From assembly GCA_027625915.1 (NCBI GenBank), contig JANTQA010000032.1:5952001-6016000 (forward strand): DNA of 64,000 nt, read 5' to 3'. The notes below the pieces were generated by a model that was not told where the DNA came from, searched no databases, and saw only the letters and a program-made list of their open reading frames with translations. The stretch is from Anaeramoeba flamelloides (taxonomy: Eukaryota; Metamonada; Anaeramoebidae). Of the stretch, positions 23,054 to 35,545 are shown one piece after another. A program made the position numbers and the translations under genes. Positions within the stretch are counted from its first letter, which is position 1. The number at the start of each line of letters is the position of its first letter.

Positions 23054-25329
23054 AAAATTTTCATTTTCATGACCAAATAGAAACTATCCACTTTCTGAAT
23101 ACACATGAGGAGCAAAAACTCGAGAGAAATATTATCAATTTTAGATAAAAATTCCACATCTCGTGATTAATAATTGGTATTCTACGACAAATTTTGTTGA
23201 AATTTTGTGTATTAAAAGTGATATTGACTGTATGCTTAATTATTATTCAATTAATTTATTGTTATTTGATGAAAAGTAAAATCCATGTTTTTTTTTCATC
23301 TTGAAAAAATATCTAAAATGTATTTTAATATTTAAAAGGAGAAAAAATATTGAGAATATTCTTTAAATTAAATTAAAAATAAATTTTTTTAATCGAAAAT
23401 CTATTTTCTTAATAAAAATTTTTTATAAACTTCTAAATAACTTTTAAATGAAATAAAAACATATAGTAGGTAAATTAGCTCAGAGGAAGAAATAATTATA
23501 TATACAGTTAATTTCTCTTTCATGACACAAACTTTGAACAAAATTTAAATCATGTTGAAATTTCAAATTAAAGCATAGAATTGAGATTCTAGTTAAATAA
23601 TTTACATTAAAAATAATTCCAAAAAACTGGACTTATTTTTTTTTTTTTGTTCCTTTTATGGTTGAAAAGTTGTTTCTTAAAAACGGAATTACTATATATA
23701 CCTTGAGAAAACAAGATTGGAATAGATTTCATCAATTTTAAAATTCGATATTTAATCTGATATCTATATGCTAAAATATCTATTTTGTTATTTTTCTTTA
23801 ATCTGAATTTTCGTTATAATGAAAAGTCAAACTAATACAAAAATTAATTCTACTATTGTATTTTTTTTTTTTTGAAATTGAAAAAAACAATAATTATTCA
23901 TTTTTTCTCATTTTTTTTAAACAATTGTATTTTTTATTGACTTTTTGAAATAGAAAATTTATAATAATAATGTTGATTAAAAAAAGAATAATTTGTTTTA
24001 TTAATAATAAAAATCAAAATAGCATTGTTAATTTTATGATAAATAAAATAATAATAAAAATGATAATACTGAGAAATTTTAATTTTTTTTTTCAAAAACT
24101 TTTAATAAATATTAAATCAAAAGATAAATAAAATAACTTCCTTTATGGCAGCATTATAATTGAAATATGAATATTTTTTGAAAACATCAATTCAAGCACC
24201 AGAAAATAATTTTTAAAAAAAAAAACAATTTGTTAAATAATTTCGTTTATTACATTGGTATTAAATCACTAAAAATTCTCTAAGAAATAAAGTAATCAAC
24301 TCTAAAATAATATAAAAATATAAAATAACTTTTAAATATTTTTCAAAGATAACAAATAATCTTAATCAAAAAATAAATTTATTAATTTTTTTTTCAATTT
24401 TATTTCAAGTAAAAATTTAAATAAAATCTACATAAACTGTAATTTTTTCAATCTAAATTATTTAGATATCAAAAATATAATTTTTGATTTTGAATTATCA
24501 TTCAAAAATACAGCTTATTTTATATCTATACCTTAAAAAAAAACAAAATCAAAAAAATCGTTAAAATTACCTAATTAATATCAATTATAAATCTAACTAT
24601 CACTGTTTATCAAATATCATAATTTGATATATATTCGTTGAGAAAACATCCAAATTTTATAATGAAAAAAATTGTATTAATTTTTTAAAAATTATTTATT
24701 ATTATTATTTAAAATAATTATTTATAATCGAAAATATTTGGTATTGTTCATTCATGATAATCAATAGGAAAAAAAACAATTTTTCAATGTGATGTTATAA
24801 TTTCCTTATTTAATAAATAAATTATTTAATCAAGTATTTTAGATAAAGTTGGAGGGCAAATGGACCCAAAAAAATTTCCAGTAAAGTTTCATCTGTCTTA
24901 ATCATTAAAAATACGATTTTTTTGATGTTTAGGCAAATAATTTTTTTTGATAAAATTTCTATTTGAAAATAATTAAATAACAAGATCTAAGAAAAAATTT
25001 TTAATTTCCAAACCATTATCAAGCAGTTTTTTTTTAATTATAGATAACTATATAAATTATTAATTATAAAATTTTCTTTCTAAAATTATTTTTTTATATA
25101 TTTTTTCCTTAGAATCCTTTGATATCATTTCAAATTTAAAATTGTATTAAGAGGTAATTATGTTACTTCGGGTTCTTAGTGATTTAGTTAAATATTTTGA
25201 AAATTATAAAAAAGATTAAGAGGAAGGGAATATGAAGAAAAAAAATAATGGATAGGGTTGTAAAAAAGGTATTATTAGGTTATTTTATGAATTTTAAATC
25301 GATTTCCATAGGTAAATATGTACAGTCAG

Positions 25330-25475
25330 ATCCACTTTTAATTTAGAATTTCAACAAAATTTAAGGCACAATAAAAATCCCAAATTATTAAACATTTTAT
25401 CGAATTTTTTTTTAACACAAATTATTTTACTAGAATTTGAATTTTTTTGTGGATTAATTTTCGTTGAAATTTTAT
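25330..25475 (+). repeat. Dispersed repeat family H, copy 2
   Basis: Aligns with 22755-22905 (AATTTCAACAAAATTTAAGG, ACTAGAATTTGAATT). Non-coding. Confidence 0.45.
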
Positions 25476-26390
25476 GAATATGTAATAAAGCCGAATTTAA
25501 TTCAAATTAATGACTTATGAATACCTAGTTTTTTTAAAAACATTTAAAAGGATTTTGCAAAACTATGGATTTTATTTGATTTTTATATGATAAAAAAAAC
25601 ATATTTGCAAACCTATGAACTTTTCGTTCGTATTTTTAAAAGGTGAAAAAAAAAAAAAATTGTCAAAATTCAACAATAGATAATTAAAAATAATAATAAT
25701 TCTCTTTCTATTTTTCCAATATGTAAAAAAATTTTTGATTTAGACTAATTTTCTAATATTAAAAGGATTATTTTAAACTAATGATTTCAGAAAAAATAAA
25801 ATATATGTTTCACACAAATTAATGATTTCAAAAAATAAATTAATTTTTTTAAAAGAATTATTGATTTTAATTAATTTTTTATAGCATATAATATATGGAT
25901 AAAAAAACTAAAATCTTTGTATCCAGTTGCAAAAAGATAGGATTTCAAAAGGAATATTATTTAAAATTGATTGAATTGTGATAAATTATTTTTATATAAA
26001 GGTAATCGTTTAAAATATCTTTTTGAATGTTTCCAACATATTTCTTTAATTAATAATTTTTTTTTTTTGGATCTCTTACGAGAAAATTGATTTTTTTGTT
26101 GAATAAAGAAAACAAAAATTGAAAACTAAATTTAGAAGAAAATTATTCAATTTCAAATTATAATTGAATTAATGAAATCTTTATTATATATATATATATA
26201 TATATATATACCAAACTGAATTATATTAAGTCAGCACTTTTTTCACATCTATTTATTTGAAAAAAATATTTGGTTACAGCAAGGTGATTTCATGTATTTT
26301 CAACAATTTCCCCCCTGGGTAACCAAAAGCAGGTGTTTAATGAATGTAATAGAAAAAAATTACTATTTGTATATTTGACAGTTATATTTT

Positions 26391-27608
26391 TTACTTTTTG
26401 TTTTTTTTTGATTTGGCAATCTTTTTTAATTTTTCATTTTCTTCTTTGATTTCAATTAGATTTTTATTTAGTCTTTCCACATGCCTTCTCAATTTTGTAT
26501 TTGCTTTTAAGTACCATTCAAAATCTTTCTCATTTTTTACTTCTTTTTTCTCTTCTTTCGTTTGATCGTTTTCAGGTATTTTGTCTTTTTCTATTTCTAT
26601 TTCTTTTTCTTTTTCAGTTTGGTTTTCACTTTCTTTTTCTGTTTCCTTTTGGCTTTTTATATTTTCTTGATGCCCAGTAAATTTTTCTTCTTTTTCAACT
26701 TTTTCTTCATTTACATTTACATTTTCGTTTTCATTTTCATTTACATGTACATTTTCATTTTCATTTTCATTTTGAGCTAAATTTTCTTCTTCATTGATTT
26801 GTTCATCTTCATCTTCACCTTCGTCTTCGTCTTCGTCTTCGTCTTCAGGAATGTATTGAGTCAAAAATGAGGATGGAACAAAGCCAATTTCCTTCTTTTC
26901 GTTGCTAATTAAAGACCAGCCACCTTTCACAATTTGCAAAAGAGTAACTTTTTCATTTGATTTAATTGATAATTCGTTTGCGTTTGTGGAATCAAAATCA
27001 AAACAAACAACAAGTTTTGGGCATTCCAACATATTAGGTTCTGGAATGACAATTCTTTGATTTGATTTTTTATTTTCCTCGCTTGACTCAAAGATTTGTT
27101 GGATTTTCAGATACTCATCCCAATGGCTTTCAACAACCTGCCATTGTTGTTCAAATTCATCTTTCTCGATTTCCTCCTGTTGTGTAATGTCCAAACACTC
27201 ATGTGGTACGTTTCCCTTCAGAGGTATCCTCCCTCCGATCATTTTGCAAAAGGCATATCGCTCTGGCTCTTCTTTCGATCTCCCAACCATGGAGAGAACG
27301 TAGAGCTGATCGCCATTGGCTACACTGAGTTCCTTTTTGCTATTGGCTTTGTGTTCTTGTTTAACTTGTGCAATTGCACTTAGTCTATTCTGAAGTAAGT
27401 TCAGAAGCTCTTTTCTTTTTTTCAAATGATCCAATTGTTTTTTGAGATATGCAATTTCATACTCTAGATCGAGATCGTAGTTAATCCCCGTTTTTAGATA
27501 GGTACCTTTCATTTTTTTCATCCCTAAATATTGTTTACGAGTTGAGTCTAAAGTTGTTCGAAGATTCAAGTATGTTTCTAAAACTCTCTTAAGGTATTCT
27601 TCGTTCAT
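26391..27608 (-). CDS. Coiled-coil protein with two SH3-like domains
   Basis: A single 405 aa exon starting ATGAACGAAG. Residues 1-95 are predicted helical coiled coil (YEIAYLKKQLDHLKKRKELL). Residues about 95-150 look like a divergent SH3 (LSVANGDQLYVL, GGRIPLKGNVPHECLDI). A short helix with Trp follows. A clearer SH3 lies at about 198-250 (VVCFDFDSTNANELSIKSNE, GGWSLISNEKKEIGFVPSSF), with the typical ALYDF-like start, acidic loop, Trp and Pro-Ser-Phe end. The tail (about 255-380) is a Glu/Asp/Asn/Lys repeat tract, ending in a coiled coil (HVERLNKNLIEIKEENEKLK). The architecture suggests a cytoskeletal or membrane-remodelling adaptor that binds proline-rich partners. I cannot name an orthologue. 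Confidence 0.8.
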   Translation of the reverse strand: MNEEYLKRVLETYLNLRTTLDSTRKQYLGMKKMKGTYLKTGINYDLDLEYEIAYLKKQLDHLKKRKELLNLLQNRLSAIAQVKQEHKANSKKELSVANGDQLYVLSMVGRSKEEPERYAFCKMIGGRIPLKGNVPHECLDITQQEEIEKDEFEQQWQVVESHWDEYLKIQQIFESSEENKKSNQRIVIPEPNMLECPKLVVCFDFDSTNANELSIKSNEKVTLLQIVKGGWSLISNEKKEIGFVPSSFLTQYIPEDEDEDEDEGEDEDEQINEEENLAQNENENENVHVNENENENVNVNEEKVEKEEKFTGHQENIKSQKETEKESENQTEKEKEIEIEKDKIPENDQTKEEKKEVKNEKDFEWYLKANTKLRRHVERLNKNLIEIKEENEKLKKIAKSKKNKK

Positions 27609-28394
27609 TTGAAATCAAAACAATTATTTGTTGAAAAAAAAATCTAATGGCGAAAAAAGTAAAAAATAAAAATTCTCTTCATAAGAATCTCATCGTTCGA
27701 GAAAAAAATTTTACATAAAGGTATTTTAAATACGAATTACAAAGATGTTTTTAAAACCTTTACTTCAAAAGTCATGAGTAGGTTCATAATTTTAGAAGGA
27801 TATTATCAGAATTTCAAATTTTTCTCAAAGTTCAATAAGGAAGTTTAATAAATTTCAAAAAATAATTTTATTTCTTATTGGGCTTGAGAAATATGTTTAG
27901 ATTTTTAAATCAACTTGTAAACTATTTTGGAAAGTGAACTAAAAATTTTTATTTATTGTCTAAAAATTTTTTTTCTAATTGATGTTGAAAGATCTTTGGA
28001 TCGTTTTAAAAAATAATTACTCAAATATTTGGGAAACTTGAAATAAACATTTTCATTTCTTAATCGAAGATATTATCAGATTTAGAGTCAGTTCTGTACT
28101 ATTATTTTTTTTTATTTTTGTATCAAGGTGTATATTTCATTTAATGACTTTCTCCTCTCAAAAGGAGATAAAAAATAAGAAAAAATCAAAAAGAATAAAA
28201 TAAAATTATTTTTATATTTTTTATAATTAAGTTTATCTTCCTCATAACTTTTGAATGTCCAGATAATCTCATCACGAAAACTCCAGAAAGTATTTTTAAT
28301 TTGTAGGTTAAGAATATATTATTATTGGGTTTGGGATATATTTAAACACTCTTTTATTTTTATAGCTGAAATTTTGGTAAAAAATTTAAATACG

Positions 28395-28610
28395 CGATTT
28401 TATTGTAAATAATAAGAGAACCTCAAAACGAAAAGTAAAATCTATTAAAAGAAGAAATGAATTAACTTCAAATAATAATAGATTGGATTATTACCCATCG
28501 TTCCAACAAAAACAGTATATAACTATTTGATTATCAAAATCCTGATAAGTAGTATTGGATATCTTAAAAATGGTCATTTTTTTATACAAATTTACATCAA
28601 AAGTAAAAAT
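28395..28610 (+). repeat. Family B MITE, left portion only
   Basis: Matches 19128-19290 (AAACGAAAAGTAAAATCTAT, TTAAAAGAA, ACTTCAAATAATAATAGATT). The right half and both tips are missing. Confidence 0.5.
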
Positions 28611-28689
28611 AAATGAGAAAGGGTGAGTCATTATTGTTAAAAATAAATTTTCTGAAATTGATTAAAAAAATTTTATAATCTCAATGAGT

Positions 28690-29660
28690 GTCTAATAACA
28701 AACAAAAACGAACCAACATCTAATGTTAGATCAATCTTCAAAAATCAACAATCAAAATAGAGTACATTTTTAGAAAAAAGTCATAGAGCGACATCTCAAT
28801 TTCCAATAAGAATGATTGTGATTTATCATTTTGAAAACAATTTTGTTTATTTTGAAGTTGTTATTCTTTGACCCTTTTTGGGATCTCAAAGATTTTTTTT
28901 TTTCATTTTTTTCTATTTTCAGATAAGTTATTATTTTCTCAAGGATATTACAAAATCTTATGATGTAAAATATAGAGTTACATATCTAACCACAGATTTG
29001 ATCAAATAGAATTCAATTGATTGTTTACTAAATGAAAACAATTTTTTTAAGGAATATGTTTTGAGGCTAAAACAGTGAAATGATGTATAAAAACACAACG
29101 AAAGGTGTTTATAAACAAGGTAATATTTACACACTGAGAATCTTCTAGAAAAAATGAGTTATTTTCACAATTTTAACAATTTTCACCTTGAAAGATCAAT
29201 TCAAAATTTTGATTTTAATATTTTAGAATTTCCAATTCAACTTTCTGAACTTATAGTAATTCCTATGGTTGTTCTACATATTTTTTACATTTTCTTTTAC
29301 AAGTTTGAAGTATTCTAAAATTTGAACTTGCACTTGAAAATCCACAAAATCTATTTTTTTTATTTATTTTTTTTATAATTTTCGATTTTGGATTTTATTG
29401 AAAAAGAAAGAAACAAAGTATGTGTGAAAAGGTAAAGATCATATTTTTTTTTTTAATTGTCCAATTTCTTCAAAATGAAAATTCTACTTGAGAAGTGAAC
29501 GTAAGATCACACTATAAATTAAAATTCTCAAGGGTGGTAACATAGCCCTTAAATTGAATCAATTTAATCCTTTGTAAAATTTCAAAAATTGAAACAAGTA
29601 ATTTTTTGCAAAAAAATTTGATTTTATTAGAATTGAGAATGCTTTTAAACCTTTTTTTTT
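28690..29660 (+). repeat. Dispersed repeat family C, copy 2
   Basis: Counterpart of 21260-21720, interrupted by extra sequence at about 29050-29500. Shared blocks are AAAAACGAACCAACAT, AAAATCAACAA, TTTTTGGGATCTCAAAGATT and, later, AATTTGATTTTATTAGAATT. Confidence 0.45.
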
Positions 29661-29841
29661 AAATTGAATTTTTTGGAAATGAGATTCTCTCAATTTTTTT
29701 TTTTTTGTTATTAGCATTTTTTCAACCAAAAGAAGGGCAATTTCACAATCAACTATTTTAGTTAAGTCACTTCTTGGGTATTTAGCAAATCCACGGTAAA
29801 TTACTAGATCATTAAATCTTTAATATAATTCACCATTGTGG

Positions 29842-30236
29842 AAAAAAAGTGAAACACGGTTTTTAATTAATAAAACCTGAAAATTCAAACTAATATCCAG
29901 TATTAAATAAAGAATAAATAAATAAAGACAAAAGGAGGATTAAATCCAATAACAGATTTTTTTAATTCATATCTATTATGGTATAGATTTTTGTTTGACT
30001 GATCTATTATTAAAAATATATTTTTTAAAAAAAATACAATTTTTGCCATCTCCAAAACTACTTGACCGGGTTTTTGACAATCAAGTAAATCTCAATAAAC
30101 ATTTTTGATTTGATTAGATTATATACAATATAATCTTTTATTCTTCGAATTTAATATTTTTCTTATTTTATTTGGTTTTACTTTTTGTTTTCGGACAGAT
30201 TAATGTTACCAAGGAAAAATTCTATCTCACTTTTTT
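29842..30236 (-). mobile_element. Family B MITE, copy 2 (inverted)
   Basis: The left tip AAAAAAAGTGAAACACGG continues with AAAACCTGAAAATTCAAACT, which is the complement of the right end of copy 1. The middle shares ATCTCCAAAACTAC, and the right tip reads CTCACTTTTTT. Roughly three-quarters identical by eye. Confidence 0.65.
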
Positions 30237-30839
30237 GCCCATTAAACATTTTTTCCAAACGATATAGAGGAAATACATCATTTTCATTCCCAATAACCAT
30301 AAAGATGATTAGTACTTGAGGGTTTAGATCTTTTGATTTTGAATTCAGTCAAGATGTATGAAATTATTTTATCTAAAACCTGTAACAATAGATTTTGGTG
30401 TGTATATTTAGCTATTGTATTCTTGGAGATAAAAAATACTTTTTATTCTTTTCATCCTTAAATTTGTTGATTTTTTTGTTATGGATAATTTCTTGATATT
30501 TTTCAATGTACAATACCTTGAAAAGACATTTCAAAATTTTGATTAACCTTAAAAAAAAATTGAAAAGAATAATATATCCTCTTTAGTGTTAATTATCAAC
30601 AAATAATTAAATCAGATTATTAATTCACTTTTTAATTATTTATAACACAGAAAAGTCTGATAATTTATAAATTTATAAATAATAATTCCAATAATTATGA
30701 AAAAGTGAATCACAATTTTTCAAAAAAGAATTATGGATTTTTGATTACAGAAATTTTAACTGAAAAAAAAGTAGAAAAAGAAGAGTTTTTAGTTGATAAT
30801 AAATTATACCAATATCCAAGAATTTTAACAATTTATATA

Positions 30840-31585
30840 AAAATATTATCCTTAGGAAAAATACTCAAAAACTCTTTAATATAAGGAATCAAAATTACGA
30901 AATTTATTGTTCTTGCCGAGAATTTTTCATCAAAATTCTTATAGTTCAAAAAATTAAGGTAATTAAGAAAAAATTGAAAATAAAAAATTAAAAATAAAAA
31001 ATTCCTAAATTAGTTAAAAAATATACAAATTCGGGTACATAGTACCCCACTCTTCGGAGTCGTATCTAGGTTTTTTTTTTTTTTTTTTTAATTTAAAAGA
31101 ATTGAACAAAATCAAAGATTTTACTCCATTCTTTTAAATTAAAAAATAATTAACGACAGTGGAATACCAATTTATTAATCACAGTTTGTGGAAAATTTAT
31201 TTATTACTGATAATCTTTCTATCGAGTTTTACTACTCCTGTTTCAGTAGAAGTATCATCAAGTTCCTAGCTTTTTTTTAATTTGAGAAATTAAAAGAAAA
31301 TTTATGAAATTTTCTTTTTATTTCTCAAATTAAAAAAAAGCTAACGGTGGTTTTACAAATTTCGAAATAATTCAATAAAATCTAGGATTTTACTCAATTC
31401 TTTCAAATCCTGGAAAACCTAACCACAGTGTATAATTTTTAATTTTGTCATGAAAATGATATAATATTTTTTTTTACTTTAATATTTTAATTATATTTCT
31501 TCTTCTATTTTTTCTTTGGTAAATTTTCTTTGATTACTCCTTTCTCACAATAAAAAAAAATAATAATAAATGAAAAAAAATAATT
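30840..31585 (+). repeat. Family E copy with palindromes inserted
   Basis: The upstream segment matches 10590-10805. Then come ATTCGGGTACATAGTACCCC and ACTCTTCGGAGT, two perfect hairpins, and then GGAATACCAATTTATTAATC as in the 62440 copy. The alignment is broken by family F material at about 31070-31150 and 31245-31435, and resumes with ATGAAAATGATATAAT and TTCTTCTTCTATTTTTTCTT. Confidence 0.6.
31268..31342. repeat. Near-perfect 36-bp-arm hairpin (family F type)
   Basis: Arms 31268-31303 and 31307-31342 are complementary with one mismatch, leaving a 3-base loop. The sequence begins AGCTTTTTTTTAATTTGAG. It lies between the CCTAG and CCTAAC motifs typical of family F. Confidence 0.8.
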
Positions 31586-31914
31586 ATCCAAGAATTTTCA
31601 ATGAAATCTAAATATTGATAAAACCTTAAATTCAAACTATTTATCAAAAATAAAATTATTAGGAATTTGGTTCAAAAAAGAAAAACATCTCGAAAATCAA
31701 ATCAATTATATGAAATAAAGTATTTAGGCATTTGGCTTGAAAAAGTGAAAATTTTCCAATAAAACGATAAAAAGTAAAAGAAAATTTTCAAAAAATCAAA
31801 ATGATATTTAAACAAAATAAATTAGCGAATGCAGTAAAATTACAAACGTTCAGATCATTATACCTTATTCAATTTTTGTTATGGGTTGTAATCTTTTTAT
31901 TCTAAACTATTTTT

Positions 31915-32482
31915 CATAAATTTTGACTCACTTTTTAATGTTAATTGGAGTTGTTTTGATGGTTTATTCCAGTATTCTTAACCAAAAATATTTTCAAATT
32001 TTTGGATCAGAATGATTTTTTCTAATTTTGCACATTTTAGTTTTGCTTTTTCATTTTTTTTTTTCTTTTTTTTTCTTTTTCTTTTTTTTTTCTTTTTCTT
32101 TTTTTCAAAAGAAAAAGATCGTGTGTTAAAAAAAAAATTTCTTCGAAAAGACAAATAAAAATTAAAAAATGAGACAATGCAATGTCTTTTAAAATGCATA
32201 TATTTATTAGCAAAAAAATATTGTTGTTCAACTTTTTTTAAGTGAAAGTTCAGTAATAAAAAATGGGTAATGCTCATTTCAAAAATTGTGACTCACTTTT
32301 TTTTAGTTTTTGGTTTTATTTTTTTTAATTTTTAATATATCAGGCTTTTATATATTTAGAATGACTTAAAAGTGAATTAAAAATCATATTTAGTTATTAA
32401 TTGTTCTTGAATACTAACGGATAAATTTTTTTTTCAATTTATTATTTCAAGTGAGTCACAATTTTTGAAAAAGAGTTTAATT
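31915..32482 (+). mobile_element. Family D element, most complete copy
   Basis: Left part (31915-32275) opens TTTTGACTCACTTTTTAATG. Right part (32275-32482) is a 200 bp unit with inverted tips CAAAAATTGTGACTCACTTT and AAGTGAGTCACAATTTTTG. Relatives lie at 18590-18995, 47240-47825 (inverted) and 61920-62935. No coding frame beyond a pyrimidine/purine shadow. Confidence 0.65.
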
Positions 32483-32859
32483 CAAAAAGATTTCAACTAG
32501 ATATATGTTTGGATAAATAAAAAAAGTAACAAAATTTTGAAAAATCAATAAAAATTCTCCAATAATAATTGGTAAAACTGTAGCAAAAATAGACCAAGTC
32601 AGAAATTCTATATATAAAAAAAGATTTAAACTCTAAAAGAAATTAGAAAATCTTGGTTTTGAAGACATACCCAAAAATTTAAAATTTTCAAAAAAAGATA
32701 ACGAAAATATTAATTGGAAATCAGAAAATTTAAAATTTCTAAATGCAAACCTTAGATAATGTAGAGAAAACCTAATAATCAACAACTCTCGAAGGAAAGG
32801 TCAAAAATTACAATAATTCTGGGATATAATAACAATATAAAATAAATATTCGTGTTGTA

Positions 32860-33040
32860 GAGTGCCGTCAAGTGCATAGGTTTTCTTGTGGTTTTCTTTT
32901 TTATTTGTAAAAACTATATATTTTACTTAGAAACAGAAAAATGAAAAAAACCTAAAGGTGATTTTTCAGAGTCCAAAAGAATGGAGAAAAATCAAAGATT
33001 TTGCTTTTTTTTTTTAAATTAAAAAAAAAAAAAAGGCTGT
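32860..33040 (+). repeat. Family F palindromic mini-element
   Basis: Contains GAGTGCCGTCAAGTGCATAG, GGTTTTC and the core AAAAGAATGGAGAAAAATC followed by its partial complement. The same motifs occur at 31074-31150 and 46400-46960. Confidence 0.5.
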
Positions 33041-33348
33041 CAGATGTTATTAAAATCCTCCCTTAGAAATCAAAAAAAAAAAAAAAGAAGATTTTTTAAA
33101 AATAAATATTTAGATTTAAAAGGACATTACAGATCCTCAAAACAAGACTGTTAAAACTATTAAATTTAGGAACTTTTAAGTGTAGACAAAACTAATCATT
33201 GTTTTAAAATAAATTGAACATAATTTTCATTCAGCTATCCAAAAAAAGATTTTAAAATCAAGTGACATTCAAATTTTTAATCATCATTAACGACTATGTT
33301 GGCAATTGAAAATTTGTTGTTTGGTGTGTTTTAAAGAGTATTTGGTGA

Positions 33349-34125
33349 TTGATATATCTCACAAATATTTATTTAGTGAGATACAAGTATGAAAAAATGA
33401 ATTTTTTTTCAGAAAAAGTCAGAATTTTAGATTCCTCGTATCTCAAAATGAAAAAGAATGATCGGAAAAAACAGCTTTTAGAGAAAATTTCTTTACAGGT
33501 GAAAATTGAAAACCATTTTGACTTGTTGGAGGTTAATTAGTGTTATTTTCTGGTGTGTGAGTTAAGATGAGAAGGTTTGTCAATTTTCACCCAAAAGGTC
33601 AAAATGGAGAAAATTGGCAATTTTGGATGAGAGGTATTTGTTCTTTGAAAAAAAAGACATTTTTTTGATGAAAGGGTAAATGGTTTAGTATTGTATTGAA
33701 TCCTCCAAAATTCACAATTACCAAAATTATAAAGATCATTTTTTCTTCAACTGACAAAGAAATTTATTTTTTAAAAACAAAAACCAACTAATTTTCCCAA
33801 ATTTAATTTCCAAAAGATCCTTTCATACAAAATCTCACCAAACCTTTCCCACAGCATCTCAACCCAATTATACTTGACACAACAAATTGGGTTATAAAAG
33901 AAACGATCCAAACAAAAAAAACTTTATCTAAGAAGTACCCGAAACCTAATATTTTATGTGTTTGACATGGATTGTGTTGTTCCAAAAACAATTCAGGGAG
34001 ACACTCTCCTCTTAGTCATGGTGGGGAGATTTAATTCAAGGAAAAACAAAAAGAAACAAAAAAAAATAAGCAAAAATCACAACCCCTTTGTAATAATCGA
34101 TACAGCCGTTCCAGAAATACCTTGA
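33349..34125 (+). other. Coding-like patch, unidentified
   Basis: Less A/T-monotonous than the surroundings. Protein-like blocks in different plus-strand frames include NDRKKQLLEKISLQ (ending before a CAG|GTGAAA donor-like site), FVNFHPKGQNGENWQFWMR, and PFPQHLNPIILDTTNWVIKE. I could not find splice phases that join them, and no family was recognised. It runs straight into repeat G. It may be remains of an element-encoded gene or an eroded host gene. Confidence 0.3.
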
Positions 34126-34440
34126 AAAATTTATAAGACCTCAAATTGATTTTCTATTCTGAAATTTTATTTTGTTCAACAAACCGTAAAAGAGTTATTA
34201 AAGCTCATCCTAAACTGTAAAATTTATAATAGAAGATTAAAATAAGTTATCTATTTTTTGCTTCCTTTTGAAATTGACAAACAAATCAATAAAAAAACTT
34301 ACATTAATGTGGATCTTCATTTTCCAAAATTGTTATAATCTCAGATTTTTACAATTTAAAAGCAATGTCCCAAAAACGCTTTCAAGTTTCCATGGTTTCT
34401 GTGATTTCTGTGATTTCTTATCTTAAGAAAATTAAATTTT
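34126..34440 (+). repeat. Dispersed repeat family G, copy 1
   Basis: Aligns with 39829-40145 from AAAATTTATAAGA through AATCTCAGATTTTTACAATT to CTTTCAAGTTTCCATGGTTT and TCTGTGATTTCT. About 315 bp, non-coding. Confidence 0.6.
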
Positions 34441-35545
34441 TGTCTTGGTTTTTAAAAAATAATAACTGGATTAAGTAAGAGAAGTTGAAATTTTGATCTT
34501 CTGATCGAAATTGAATTTTCTATTTCTAAACACACAATTTTATAATAGATAACCAATTTGTATGTCTTATAAATATTTCTCAGTAGGGTTGGGACGGATT
34601 AATTGTTTGTGGAGACAATGTAACAATTCAAAGTAACACAATGATCAAAAATCATTGAAAATACGATTATTTAGCTTTAAAGTTTATTATTGAGAGTTTT
34701 TTTAATGTTAAAAAATCGTGATTATTTTTTTTTTTCATTTTTACCATCCTTAACAAGGCGTTCGAGTTTACGTATCTCAAAACTTCTTTTTCATTTTTCA
34801 TAAAAAAAATGACATAAAATGATTTTTTGAACCAAATTGGAAAATATTTCCAAGATCGTAACTTCACTTTTTAAATGAGATTGGGCCAAAAGGTGTTGAG
34901 ACAAATTGTTGAATTGCCAACGTCGTCCTTAAAGAATCTTAAATTCTTCATTTTCTCTTTTTAGAAAATGTATCTTTGTTGACTTATTTGAATTATTGGG
35001 AGATTTTTTCAAAAGTCCTTATAAAAATTTTGATTTTTTTATTTTACTATTAACAGTATTGGGGAAATAATAATTTTGGTTGAAAGGACAATTTTAGTAA
35101 TTTCTTGTGATAAATTCAAATAAATAATGATAAATTTCACTTCATTTTCCATTCTTCGGATTATTTTACACAAGCTTTATTGAAAGCATTTTATTCTTTT
35201 AAATGATAAAAAACTTTGTAAAATTGGTTGTTCTTTCAAAAATATTCTTTCTCTTGAGTTGTTTTAAAAGTTGAGATATGAGATTAAAAAATCGGAAATT
35301 GAACTAAAACTTTTTTTAAATTTATCGAAATTTAGCAGTAATTCAAATAAATATATCTAAAATTAAGGATTTTATACCCGTTAGGATAAATATAATGTAC
35401 TCAAAAAAACTTTTAACTTCTGAAACTTTTTGAATGGGATGAATAATTTATGGTTTCTTTCTAACTTGAGATGTACTATCCTTCTTTCGAATTATTTATT
35501 TTTTTTATTTTTATATTAACGAATACAATCTCAATAATTTTTTAA

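Larger units (their letters stand above)
20795..26390. other. 5.6 kb intergenic spacer
   Basis: No supported gene. Short frames near 20999-21193 and 21264-21476 have no domain sense, and the second lies in a repeat. It holds the family C repeat (21260-21720), family H repeats (22755-22905, 25330-25475, and an inverted relative near 23520-23625), and (AT)n runs. From about 23650 to 25300 it is featureless A/T-rich sequence. Confidence 0.55.
27609..35545. other. 7.9 kb intergenic spacer, dense in repeats
   Basis: Holds, in order: a partial family B copy (28395-28610), family C copy 2 (28690-29660), an inverted family B MITE (29842-30236), family E with family F palindromes inside (30840-31585), family D (31915-32482), a short broken reading-frame remnant (32530-32760), another family F stretch (32860-33040), an unidentified coding-like patch (33349-34125) and family G (34126-34440). 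No complete gene is supported. Confidence 0.6.

Noticed and set aside
33803-33991. Minus-strand 62 aa hydrophobic frame as a small membrane protein
   Set aside because: Opens with TTG, has no clear start context, and competes with protein-like plus-strand frames in the same patch.
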